Positions 57,842 to 64,000 of a DNA stretch of 64,000 bases are shown here, piece by piece (positions within the stretch are counted from its first letter, which is position 1; each line of letters opens with the position of its first letter). The DNA is taken from the NCBI GenBank assembly GCA_023896275.1, contig MLDA01000016.1, positions 44,491 to 108,490 on the forward strand, in the 5' to 3' direction. The translations under genes and the position numbers were made by a program. Under the pieces are notes generated by a model, which saw only the letters and a list, made by a program, of their open reading frames with translations, did not search any database and was not told the DNA's origin. The stretch is from Kocuria rosea subsp. polaris (GTDB taxonomy: Bacteria; Actinomycetota; Actinomycetes; Actinomycetales; Micrococcaceae).

Positions 57842-57981
57842 AAATTCCTCACTATCACTTGATTGCGTTCCGGCCGCAGGCACACGAGCGCAACCAACGG
57901 ACGTTAAACGTTCCTTAACAGATTACCCGCTTAAAGGAGTCCTCGCGGACACACCTGTTCCCGGGGTCGAGCCGCGAGACG

Positions 57982-58194
57982 TCAAGCGGTGGCCGACGTC
58001 CCGTCGATGCGGGCCTTTCGCAGGTATTCCTCCACCGCGGTTTCGGGGACGCGGTAGGACCGGCCGAAGCGAACGGCCGGCAATTCGGCGGAGTGCACCA
58101 GGCGGTAGACGGTCATCTTTGAGACGCGCATGACGTCGGCGACCTCCGCCACCGTCATGAATCGAGCGTCCGCGAAGTTCTGGCCTTCCGCCAT
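57982..58194 (-). CDS. bldC: BldC-like excisionase-family DNA-binding protein
   Basis: A 70-residue MerR-type winged-helix protein. FMTVAEVADVMRVSKMTVYRLVHSAELPAVRFGRSYRVPE is the recognition part, very close to BldC of Streptomyces. BldC binds direct repeats and controls developmental and other genes; in non-sporulating relatives its targets are unknown. The start at 58194 follows GGAGAG. The gene is single and stands next to bS22 and upstream of DAHP synthase in the same direction, with 197 bp between. It is a small conserved actinobacterial marker. Confidence 0.9.
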   Translation of the reverse strand: MAEGQNFADARFMTVAEVADVMRVSKMTVYRLVHSAELPAVRFGRSYRVPETAVEEYLRKARIDGTSATA

Positions 58195-58390
58195 TGTCAC
58201 AACTCTCCTGCCTGCATTCGTCCCGCTCCGTGCGCGTCGGTCCGCCGCGGCGTGCGGCCGTCCGGTGGTCTTCGGAGCGTCAGGGCCGCACGAACCCGTG
58301 CCGCCTCGAATAGAACAATAGTGGCCCGTGGGGAGAAAGTGAAACCCCCGCACTGCTGTGAATTGCCCGAATGCCGCCGCGGGACCGGGC

Positions 58391-59494
58391 CTACCGGCCC
58401 TGGGCGACGGCGTCCGCAAGCAACTGCAGCGCATCTTCCGTGGGCCCCCAGCCCATGCACTTGTCGGTGATGGACTGACCCCTGACCAGGTCGGCCGCGT
58501 CGTCCTGGCCCGGCGTGAACTTCTGGGCGCCCGGCTCAAGGAAGCTCTCGGCCATGAGGCCGGCGATCTTCGCGTCACCGGCGGCGATGCGCTCGGCGAG
58601 CTCGCCGATCACGACGGCCTGGCGCTCGTGGTCCTTGCCGGAATTCGCGTGCGAGGCGTCGACGACGACGCGCGGGTTCGCCCCGGCGGCGGCCATCTTG
58701 GCGGACGCGGCGCCGACGGCGTGCTCCGAGTAGTTCGGCCCATCCGAGCCGCCGCGCAGGATCAGGTGGGCGTCCTGGTTGCCGCGGGTCGCCACGAGGG
58801 AGGCGCGGCCGTCGTCGTCGATCCCGAGGAAGGCCTGTGGCGCGGCCGAGGCCTGGCACGCGTCGATCGCGACCTGGACGCCGCCGTCGGTCCCGTTCTT
58901 GAACCCGACCGGCATCGACAGGCCGGAGACCAGCTGGCGGTGGATCTGGCTCTCGGTGGTGCGGGCGCCGATGGCGCCCCACGAGACGAGGTCCGCGACG
59001 TACTGCGGGCTGATCGGCTCGAGGAACTCGGTGGCCGTGGGCAGGCCGAGCCCGCCGACGTCGAGGAGGAACTGTCGGGCCGCGCGCAGGCCGGCGGCGA
59101 TGTTGTGGGACCCGTCGAGCTCGGGGTCGTTGATCAGGCCCTTCCAACCGACGGTCGTGCGCGGCTTCTCGAAGTAGGTCCGCATGACGATCAGCAGGTG
59201 CTCGCGGTGCTTCTCGGCGAGCCCGGCGAGGCGTGCGGCGTACTCGCGGCCGGCGTCGACGTCGTGGATCGAGCAGGGACCGACGACGACGAGCAGGCGG
59301 CGGTCCACGCCGTCGAGGATCGCGCGAATCTCCTGCCGGGCACGCTCGATCCGGTACTCCAGGACGTCGCCTGCGGGAATTTCGGCGAGGATTTCGCCCG
59401 GCGTGGGCAGCGGGGAGAACTGAGAGACCCGCACATTATTGGTGGAGTGGGACGAACCCTCTTCGGTGGCGGCGCCGCGTTCGGTGACGGTCAT
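58391..59494 (-). CDS. aroG: 3-deoxy-7-phosphoheptulonate synthase, class I
   Basis: A 367-residue class I (AroG/AroF-type) DAHP synthase, which condenses phosphoenolpyruvate and erythrose-4-phosphate as the first step of aromatic amino acid synthesis. The runs VVVGPCSIHD, MRTYFEKPRTTVGWKGLINDP, GAIGARTTESQIHRQLVSG, FKNGTDGG and VDASHANSGKDHERQ (metal ligand and active-site residues) are typical. Actinobacteria often have class II enzymes, so a class I copy is notable. It is preceded by a leader peptide rich in Trp, Tyr and Phe and a Rho-independent terminator, pointing to attenuation by aromatic aminoacyl-tRNA levels. Confidence 0.94.
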   Translation of the reverse strand: MTVTERGAATEEGSSHSTNNVRVSQFSPLPTPGEILAEIPAGDVLEYRIERARQEIRAILDGVDRRLLVVVGPCSIHDVDAGREYAARLAGLAEKHREHLLIVMRTYFEKPRTTVGWKGLINDPELDGSHNIAAGLRAARQFLLDVGGLGLPTATEFLEPISPQYVADLVSWGAIGARTTESQIHRQLVSGLSMPVGFKNGTDGGVQVAIDACQASAAPQAFLGIDDDGRASLVATRGNQDAHLILRGGSDGPNYSEHAVGAASAKMAAAGANPRVVVDASHANSGKDHERQAVVIGELAERIAAGDAKIAGLMAESFLEPGAQKFTPGQDDAADLVRGQSITDKCMGWGPTEDALQLLADAVAQGR

Positions 59495-59555
59495 GGTGGG
59501 CCTTTCGGTGGGAGCGGCCCTACCGTGTCACCAGCAGGGCCTGAGGAATGAGAAA

Positions 59556-59582
59556 AGGACCTCGGGCGGGTGCCCGGGTCCT
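59556..59582 (-). terminator. Attenuator terminator in aroG leader
   Basis: On the minus strand AGGACC-CGGGC and GCCCG-A-GGTCCT form a GC-rich stem of about 11 bp followed by four T residues (59553-59556). It lies between the leader peptide and the DAHP synthase start, in the position of a transcription attenuator. Confidence 0.75.
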
Positions 59583-59609
59583 CTCGGCTCTGAAGGTGAG
59601 TTGGATGCG

Positions 59610-59669
59610 CTAGTTAGCCGCAGGCCCCTCCAGAGCCGACGCAAAATACGCATACCAACGAGTGTTCAT
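59610..59669 (-). CDS. Aromatic attenuator leader peptide of DAHP synthase gene
   Basis: A 19-codon ORF reading MNTRWYAYFASALEGPAAN. It carries Trp, Tyr, Tyr and Phe within five codons (WYAYF), the control codons expected for a gene of the common aromatic pathway. A segment of the peptide coding sequence (CAGAGCCGA at 59631-59639 on the plus strand) is complementary to TCGGCTCTG at 59584-59592, which can form a hairpin upstream of the terminator. Ribosome stalling at the WYAYF codons would change the fold. The -10 element ends only seven bases before the ATG, so the peptide is likely translated from a leaderless start. Confidence 0.85.
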   Translation of the reverse strand: MNTRWYAYFASALEGPAAN

Positions 59670-59676
59670 GTCGAAC

Positions 59677-59705
59677 AGGATACATGCGCGGGGCCCGACG
59701 TCCAA
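59677..59705 (-). promoter_or_regulatory. Promoter of aroG leader transcript
   Basis: On the minus strand TTGGAC (59700-59705) and TATCCT (59677-59682) are 17 bp apart. The expected start is next to the leader peptide ATG at 59669. Confidence 0.6.
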
Positions 59706-59734
59706 TCGGCCCCGTCACGAAAGCCCCGACGCGT

Positions 59735-60262
59735 TCAGCGGCGGCGCCCGAACTTCGGCTTCGGCAATCGGCCGAGCAGGATCTGGGCGCGGTCGGCGAC
59801 CTGTTCGACGGTCGCGTTGACCGTTCGCCCGAACTCCTTCGAACCGGCCCCTTCGTCGGTGCTGGCGGCCACGGGCACGACGGCGGCCGCTGGCGTCTCC
59901 CCTTGGGCCGGCTGCTGGTGGGGACGGGCAGCGGGCCGCGCGGGCGCCGCCGGCCGGAGGGCGGCCGGGCGGGTCGGGGCGGGCTCCGGCGCCGCTCGTG
60001 CGACGAACGGGGCGAACCACTCGGACGCGGCGGCCAGATCGGCCGCCTCGAGGCGGTAGTAGCGGCGCTGGCCCTCGGCCCGAGTGGAGACGAGTTCGGC
60101 GTCGCGCAGGACCTTCAAGTGCTTCGACACCGTCGGCTGGCTGACGCCGAGCTTCTCGACCAGCTGCCCCACGGCGAGGTCGCCCGCGGAGAGCTCCTCC
60201 AGGATGCGGCGGCGGGTGGGTTCGGCGAGGACGGGGAAGACTGACTCGTACACCATGTACAT
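59735..60262 (-). CDS. ArsR-family helix-turn-helix regulator with alanine/proline tail
   Basis: A 175-residue regulator. Residues 5-85 are an ArsR/SmtB-type winged helix: VYESVFPVLAEPTRRRILEELSAGDLAVGQLVEKLGVSQPTVSKHLKVLRDAELVSTRAEGQRRYYRL. The second half is an Ala/Pro-rich tail followed by FGRTVNATVEQVADRAQILLGRLPKPKF, which is probably flexible. It lacks the CxC metal motif of true ArsR or SmtB, so it likely answers to another signal. The start at 60262 (MYMVYES) is used. It lies between the DAHP leader region and the AcuC-like gene, both in the same direction. Confidence 0.84.
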   Translation of the reverse strand: MYMVYESVFPVLAEPTRRRILEELSAGDLAVGQLVEKLGVSQPTVSKHLKVLRDAELVSTRAEGQRRYYRLEAADLAAASEWFAPFVARAAPEPAPTRPAALRPAAPARPAARPHQQPAQGETPAAAVVPVAASTDEGAGSKEFGRTVNATVEQVADRAQILLGRLPKPKFGRRR

Positions 60263-60327
60263 CACCCTAGCCGCATATACGCCGACAGGCATTTTTTGGC
60301 GCAACATTTCGACGCGCCCCCGCCGCC

Positions 60328-61533
60328 TCAGTCGAACCAGGGGTCCAGCCCGTAGAGCGGGAACACCTCCCGACGGGTGGCCATGATCGCGCGGTCGACC
60401 GCGTCCGCCGGGTCGTAGCCGACCTCCCACGAGCGCCACCACGTATCGGCGTCGTCGCCCATGAACCGCGGCGCTTCGACGCCGTAACGTTCCCGAACGT
60501 GTTCGCGCCAGGGCCCCGGCACCTCTGTCAGCAACGGCACCGGCTGGCCGGAGGCGATCGCCAGCAGGTGCGTCCACGCGCGCGGCACGACGTGGGTGAT
60601 GTCGTACCCGCCACCGCCGAGCGCCACCCAGCGCCCCTCAGCGTGCTGATCGGCGAGCTGGGCGACGTCGAGCATGTTCTGCCGCTGGCCGTCGACGCTG
60701 AGCCTGAGGTTCGTCAGCCCGTCGCGGGCGTGCCCGTCGCAGCCGTGCTGGCTGACGATCACCTCGGGCTCGAATACCGCCGTCAGCTGTGGCACCACCG
60801 CATGGAAGGCGCGCAGCCACCCGGAGTCGCCCGTTCCCGCCGGCAGGGCGACGTTCACGGCCCGCCCCTGTGCCGCGGCGCCGCCGATCTCGTTCGGGAA
60901 CCCGGTACCCGGGTAGAGCGAGATCCCGGACTCGTGCAGCGAGAGCGTCAGGACCCGGTCGTCGTCCCAGAAGATCTGCTCGACGCCGTCGCCGTGGTGG
61001 GCATCGACGTCGATGTAGAGCACGCGCCGCACTCCGCCGTCGAGCAGCCGGCGGATCGCGAGGGCGGCGTCGTTGTAGATGCAGAAGCCGCCGGCCGTCC
61101 CGCGCCCGGCGTGGTGCATGCCGCCGGCGAAGTTCACCCCATGCAGCGCGCTGCCGTCGAGGACGGCCTCCGCCGCAGCGATTGACCCGCCGGCCAGCCG
61201 CGCACTCGCGGCGTGCATGCCGGCGAAAGCGGGGTTGTCCTCGGTGCCGAGGCCGCGCGCCGCATCCGACGTCGTCGGGTCATCGCCGGCCGCCTTGACC
61301 GCAGCGATGTAGTCGGCGTCGTGGACCGTGAGCAACTGCTCGTCCGTCGCGACCTGTGGCTCGGCGACCGTGATCTGCTCGCGTCCGAGGACCCCGAGGG
61401 CCTCCGCCAGGCGCACCGTCAGGTCGAGGCGCCGCGGGTCCATAGGGTGCGTCGCGCTGAAGCGGTACTCCATCATGTCCTCGCACCACGTCACCGTCGT
61501 CGTGGCCGGGACCGTTCCGTTGATTCTCGTCAC
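60328..61533 (-). CDS. acuC: Histone deacetylase-like amidohydrolase (AcuC type)
   Basis: A 401-residue protein of the histone deacetylase/AcuC family. The histidine pair is in GMHHAGRGTAGGFCIYND, the metal aspartate-histidine cluster is in YIDVDAHHGDGVEQIFW, and LSQHGCDGHARDGL-like VSQHGCDGHARDGL supplies the third ligand. AcuC removes acetyl groups from acetyl-CoA synthetase lysines in Bacillus; a similar role in controlling acetate activation is likely here but not shown. It is single and starts at 61533 (MTRINGTVPA). Confidence 0.88.
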   Translation of the reverse strand: MTRINGTVPATTTVTWCEDMMEYRFSATHPMDPRRLDLTVRLAEALGVLGREQITVAEPQVATDEQLLTVHDADYIAAVKAAGDDPTTSDAARGLGTEDNPAFAGMHAASARLAGGSIAAAEAVLDGSALHGVNFAGGMHHAGRGTAGGFCIYNDAALAIRRLLDGGVRRVLYIDVDAHHGDGVEQIFWDDDRVLTLSLHESGISLYPGTGFPNEIGGAAAQGRAVNVALPAGTGDSGWLRAFHAVVPQLTAVFEPEVIVSQHGCDGHARDGLTNLRLSVDGQRQNMLDVAQLADQHAEGRWVALGGGGYDITHVVPRAWTHLLAIASGQPVPLLTEVPGPWREHVRERYGVEAPRFMGDDADTWWRSWEVGYDPADAVDRAIMATRREVFPLYGLDPWFD

Positions 61534-61636
61534 CGCCTCAGGCTATCGAAGACCGGCGACTTCGACGCGCAGCCGGCCCCGCGGGCGCGTAGTGCGGGTC
61601 CGGCCGCGCGCGTCGCGCGTGGACTATGGTGGGGGC

Positions 61637-63046
61637 ATGCCCGCTCCGCCGCCCACGTCGCACGTCTCGTGGCCCGCGCGCACCCTGGGCCGGCTCCGGG
61701 ACGCCGTCGACGCGGTCGCAGCCGAATCACCCTCGCGCCTCTTCCTCTCGGCGCTGTTCCTCGTGATCCTCGTCTTCACCGGCGTGCTCTCGCTGCCGGT
61801 CTCCTCGGAGCGGAACGTCGTCACTCCCCTGCCCGACGCCCTCTTCACGGCCACGTCCGCCGTCACGGTGACGGGCCTGACCACCGTGAACTCCGGCGAG
61901 CACTGGTCCTCCTTCGGGCTCGTGGTGATCATGATCGCCATGTTCGTCGGCGGACTCGGCGTCGTCACGCTCGCCTCGATCCTGGCGCTGGCGGTCTCCC
62001 GGCGTCTCGGGCTGCGCGGGAAGCTCCTGACGCAGCAGGCCATGGCGGCGGAGTCCACCGGACGCCTGGGTGAGGTCGGCACCCTGCTGCGGATCATCAT
62101 CGTCACCACGACGGTCATCCAGCTCGCCCTCGCCGTGCTCCTGATCCCGGCGTTCTACGCTGCCGACCGCGACATCTCCGAGGCGTTGTTCCACGGCTCG
62201 TTCTATGCCGTCTCCTCGTTCAACAACGGCGGCTTCGTCTCGCACCCCGACGGGCTCGCCGCCTACGAATCCAACCCGTTCGTCATCGTGCCGATCATGC
62301 TGGGCGTCTTCGTCGGCAGCCTCGGCTTCCCGGTGCTCATGGTCTTGCTCACCTTCCGCCACCACTTCGCCAAGTGGTCCCTGCACGCGAAACTGACGAT
62401 TGTCGTCAGCCTGATCCTCACCGTGGTCGGCGCCGTGGTCCTCGGCGGACTCGAGTGGGACAACAAGGCGACGATGGGCGACCTCGGGTTCTGGGACAAG
62501 GTCCTGCACTCGCTCTTCGCGTCCGTCAACACGCGCTCCGGCGGCTTCACACTGATCGACCAGAACGAGACGCACGCGACGACGATGCTCATCACCGACG
62601 CGCTGATGTTCGCCGGCGGCGGCTCCGTCTCGACGGCCGGCGGCATCAAGGTCACGACCATCGCCGTGCTGTTCCTCGCGATGGCCGCGGAGGCGCGCGG
62701 GGACTCCGACATCCGTACCTTCGGCCGGCGCATTCCCGACGGCGCGATGCGGGTGGCCCTCTCCGTCGTCGTGCTGGGCGCGACGCTGGTGGCCCTCGCG
62801 TGCGCGCTGCTGCTGTTCCTGACGGACGAGCCCCTCGACCGGGTGCTCTTCGAATCCATCTCGGCCTTCGCGACGTGCGGTCTATCGGTGGGGCTGAGCG
62901 AGGACCTGCCACCGGCGGGCAAATACGTGCTCATCGCGCTGATGTTCGCCGGCCGCGTCGGTACGATTACCCTCGCCGCCGGATTGTCTACCCGCCAGCG
63001 CGAGATGCGCTTCCACTACCCCGAGGAGAGGCCGATCATTGGCTGA
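61637..63046 (+). CDS. ktrB: Potassium uptake channel subunit KtrB (TrkH family)
   Basis: A 469-residue channel protein with eight to ten hydrophobic segments. Four pore-loop selectivity sites are visible: SAVTVTGLTT, VSSFNNGGFVS, VNTRSGGFTL and ATCGLSVGLS, the last three with the conserved glycine and the first with the TVTGLT form seen in KtrB. It forms a dimer in the membrane and takes up potassium, perhaps coupled to sodium. ATG 61637 is used. It overlaps the regulatory gene ktrA by eight bases. Confidence 0.9.
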   Translation: MPAPPPTSHVSWPARTLGRLRDAVDAVAAESPSRLFLSALFLVILVFTGVLSLPVSSERNVVTPLPDALFTATSAVTVTGLTTVNSGEHWSSFGLVVIMIAMFVGGLGVVTLASILALAVSRRLGLRGKLLTQQAMAAESTGRLGEVGTLLRIIIVTTTVIQLALAVLLIPAFYAADRDISEALFHGSFYAVSSFNNGGFVSHPDGLAAYESNPFVIVPIMLGVFVGSLGFPVLMVLLTFRHHFAKWSLHAKLTIVVSLILTVVGAVVLGGLEWDNKATMGDLGFWDKVLHSLFASVNTRSGGFTLIDQNETHATTMLITDALMFAGGGSVSTAGGIKVTTIAVLFLAMAAEARGDSDIRTFGRRIPDGAMRVALSVVVLGATLVALACALLLFLTDEPLDRVLFESISAFATCGLSVGLSEDLPPAGKYVLIALMFAGRVGTITLAAGLSTRQREMRFHYPEERPIIG

Positions 63047-63710
63047 GAACCGCACCGACCACAACGCCCCGGTCCTCGTCATCGGGCTGGGCCGCTTCGG
63101 CTCCGCCGTGGCCGAGCAACTCGTGAAACAGGGACGCGAGGTCCTCGCGATCGAGCGAAACGCCTCTCTCGTGCAGAAGTACGCCGGCATCCTGACCCAC
63201 GTCGTCGAGGCGGACGCGACCGACATCGATGCGCTGCGCCAGCTCGGCGCGCAGGACTTCAGCGCCGCCGTCGTCGGCGTCGGCACCTCCATCGAGTCCT
63301 CCGTGCTGATCACGGTGAACCTCGTCGATCTCGGCACCGAACACGTCTGGGTCAAGGCCATCACCCCGGCCCACGGCAAGATCCTCACGCGCATCGGCGC
63401 GAACCACGTCGTCTACCCCGAGGCCGACGCGGGCGTCCGCGCCGCGCACCTCGTCGGCGGCCGCATGCTCGACTTCATCGAGTTCGACGACGGCTTCGCG
63501 ATCGTGAAGATGTACCCGCCGAAGGAGACGCAGGGCTTCACGCTCGGCGAATCGCAGGTCCGCTCGAAGTACGGCGTCACGATCGTCGGCGTCAAGAGCC
63601 CCGGTGAGGACTTCACCTACGCCCAGCCGGATACGAAGGTGAGCCGCCGCGACGTGCTCATCGTCTCCGGGCACGTGGACCTGCTCGAGCGCTTCGCAGC
63701 CCGCCCGTAG
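63039..63710 (+). CDS. ktrA: Potassium uptake regulator KtrA (TrkA family)
   Basis: A 223-residue RCK protein. The Rossmann fold starts VLVIGLGRFGSAVAEQLVKQG with the nucleotide-binding glycines, and the domain ends with VVYPEADAGVRAAHL. The C-terminal RCK_C domain covers residues 135-223. KtrA forms a ring that gates KtrB by ATP/ADP or NAD binding. Translation starts at TTG 63039 inside the end of ktrB, after GGAGAGG, so the two subunits are coupled. A long hairpin follows the stop. Confidence 0.92.
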   Translation: MAENRTDHNAPVLVIGLGRFGSAVAEQLVKQGREVLAIERNASLVQKYAGILTHVVEADATDIDALRQLGAQDFSAAVVGVGTSIESSVLITVNLVDLGTEHVWVKAITPAHGKILTRIGANHVVYPEADAGVRAAHLVGGRMLDFIEFDDGFAIVKMYPPKETQGFTLGESQVRSKYGVTIVGVKSPGEDFTYAQPDTKVSRRDVLIVSGHVDLLERFAARP

Positions 63711-63732
63711 GGTCCGCTCGGCCCTCCGCCCT

Positions 63733-63787
63733 GGGGTGCCTGCGTTGGTCAGGGGCGGGCCAACCCATGACCGACGCAGGCACTCCC
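63733..63787. terminator. Long imperfect hairpin between ktrA and proC
   Basis: Arms 63733-63751 and 63768-63787, with GGGTGCCTGCGT opposite GACGCAGGCACTCCC and TGGTCA opposite TGACC. They form an interrupted stem of about 18 bp around a 16-nt loop. It separates the convergent ktrA and proC genes. Confidence 0.7.
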
Positions 63788-63801
63788 TGGGTGCCGGTTC
63801 G

Positions 63802-64000
63802 CTAGCTGCTGAGGTCTCGGGTGAGCTCACGGGAGCGCTCGACGCATGCCGTCTCGGCCTTGAAGACCATCTCCTCCAGGCCCGAGGCCGCGAAGCTGTC
63901 CAGCGCGGCCGCCGTCGTGCCGTTGGGGCTCGTCACGTTGCGGCGCAGCTGCGCCGGGTCCGCCCCGGGCTCAGCGAGCATGCGGCCGGCCCCCGCGACA
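63802..64000 (-). CDS. proC: Pyrroline-5-carboxylate reductase, C-terminal part (cut by window)
   Basis: The 65 visible codons encode the end of ProC, the NADPH-dependent last step of proline synthesis. The diagnostic run is LRRNVTSPNGTTAAALDSFA, preceded by AGAGRMLAEPGADPAQ, and then a helical end ERSRELTRDLSS. The start lies beyond the right edge. It converges on ktrA across a long hairpin. Confidence 0.88.
   Translation of the reverse strand, partial: VAGAGRMLAEPGADPAQLRRNVTSPNGTTAAALDSFAASGLEEMVFKAETACVERSRELTRDLSS

Noticed and set aside
60263..60577. N-terminal extension of the ArsR-type regulator
   Set aside because: The extension is antisense to the AcuC-type gene's neighbourhood and lacks family resemblance; the ATG pair at 60262/60256 directly precedes the winged-helix domain.
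1..64000. CRISPR arrays, tRNA or rRNA genes, prophage or att sites
   Set aside because: No regularly spaced repeats, no cloverleaf or rRNA stretches and no integrase or phage structural genes were recognised. A covariance-model search would be needed to exclude small RNAs fully.

Overview
The window is chromosomal DNA of a high-GC actinobacterium. Several things point to the Micrococcales, most likely the Micrococcaceae (Arthrobacter and relatives): strong GC bias at third codon positions, an actinobacterial bS22 mini-ribosomal protein beside a BldC-like gene, Rex next to a small glutaredoxin, a menB-menE-menA run, the tlpA-ccdA-resB-ccsB cytochrome c block, an IdeR/DtxR-type iron box, and sugar ABC operons with no ATPase of their own. 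This placement is inference; no rRNA or tRNA gene is visible.

Left part (1-13.3 kb): a RIO1-type kinase, then two TetR-controlled modules. In the first, a WHG-type TetR gene diverges from an MFS exporter, and the same 17-bp operator recurs in mirror orientation before a YtcJ-type amidohydrolase 3.8 kb away. Between these lie an isochorismatase-like hydrolase and a two-gene unit pairing a small solute-binding lipoprotein with an atypical cation diffusion facilitator. The second module is an operon of NCS1 permease, agmatine-deiminase-like enzyme and amidase, diverging from a second TetR gene over a 16-bp palindrome.

13.3-22.9 kb: a six-gene sugar operon (Gfo/Idh/MocA, binding lipoprotein, two permeases, ThuA, second Gfo/Idh/MocA) with a divergent LacI gene and a perfect 14-bp operator, followed by an ABC-F ribosome-protection-type ATPase with a candidate leader peptide. 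22.7-28.2 kb: a desferrioxamine-type siderophore operon, desA-desB and a fused desC-desD, behind an iron box. 28.2-33.7 kb: an M16-like peptidase, a two-gene export-type ABC transporter and a divergent NarL/DesK-type two-component system, with a duplicated 52-bp palindromic element after two of the genes.

33.7-43.4 kb: a dual-type tyrosine phosphatase with GNAT, a thiolase/enoyl-CoA hydratase/hydroxyacyl-CoA dehydrogenase operon with a TetR-type dyad, an amino acid permease, and menaquinone genes menB, menE and menA. 43.4-46.6 kb is a low-coding accessory island: a ComM/YifB fragment, a secreted cysteine-containing protein overlapping a small unknown protein, and decayed IS481 and IS110 transposase pieces.

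46.6-64.0 kb is conserved housekeeping: DUF4229 and PLDc_N proteins, RtcB (with a 52-codon unannotated ORF and strong terminator just upstream), the cytochrome c biogenesis block, a histidine phosphatase, YceI, Rex/glutaredoxin, a HAD-IB hydrolase, bS22, BldC, a DAHP synthase behind a Trp/Tyr/Phe-rich attenuator peptide, an ArsR regulator, an AcuC-like deacetylase, KtrB/KtrA potassium uptake and the 3' end of proC. The items most worth follow-up are the aromatic attenuator, the mirrored TetR operators, the M16/ABC/two-component cluster with duplicated hairpins, the lipoprotein-CDF pair, and the rtcB-proximal small ORF.
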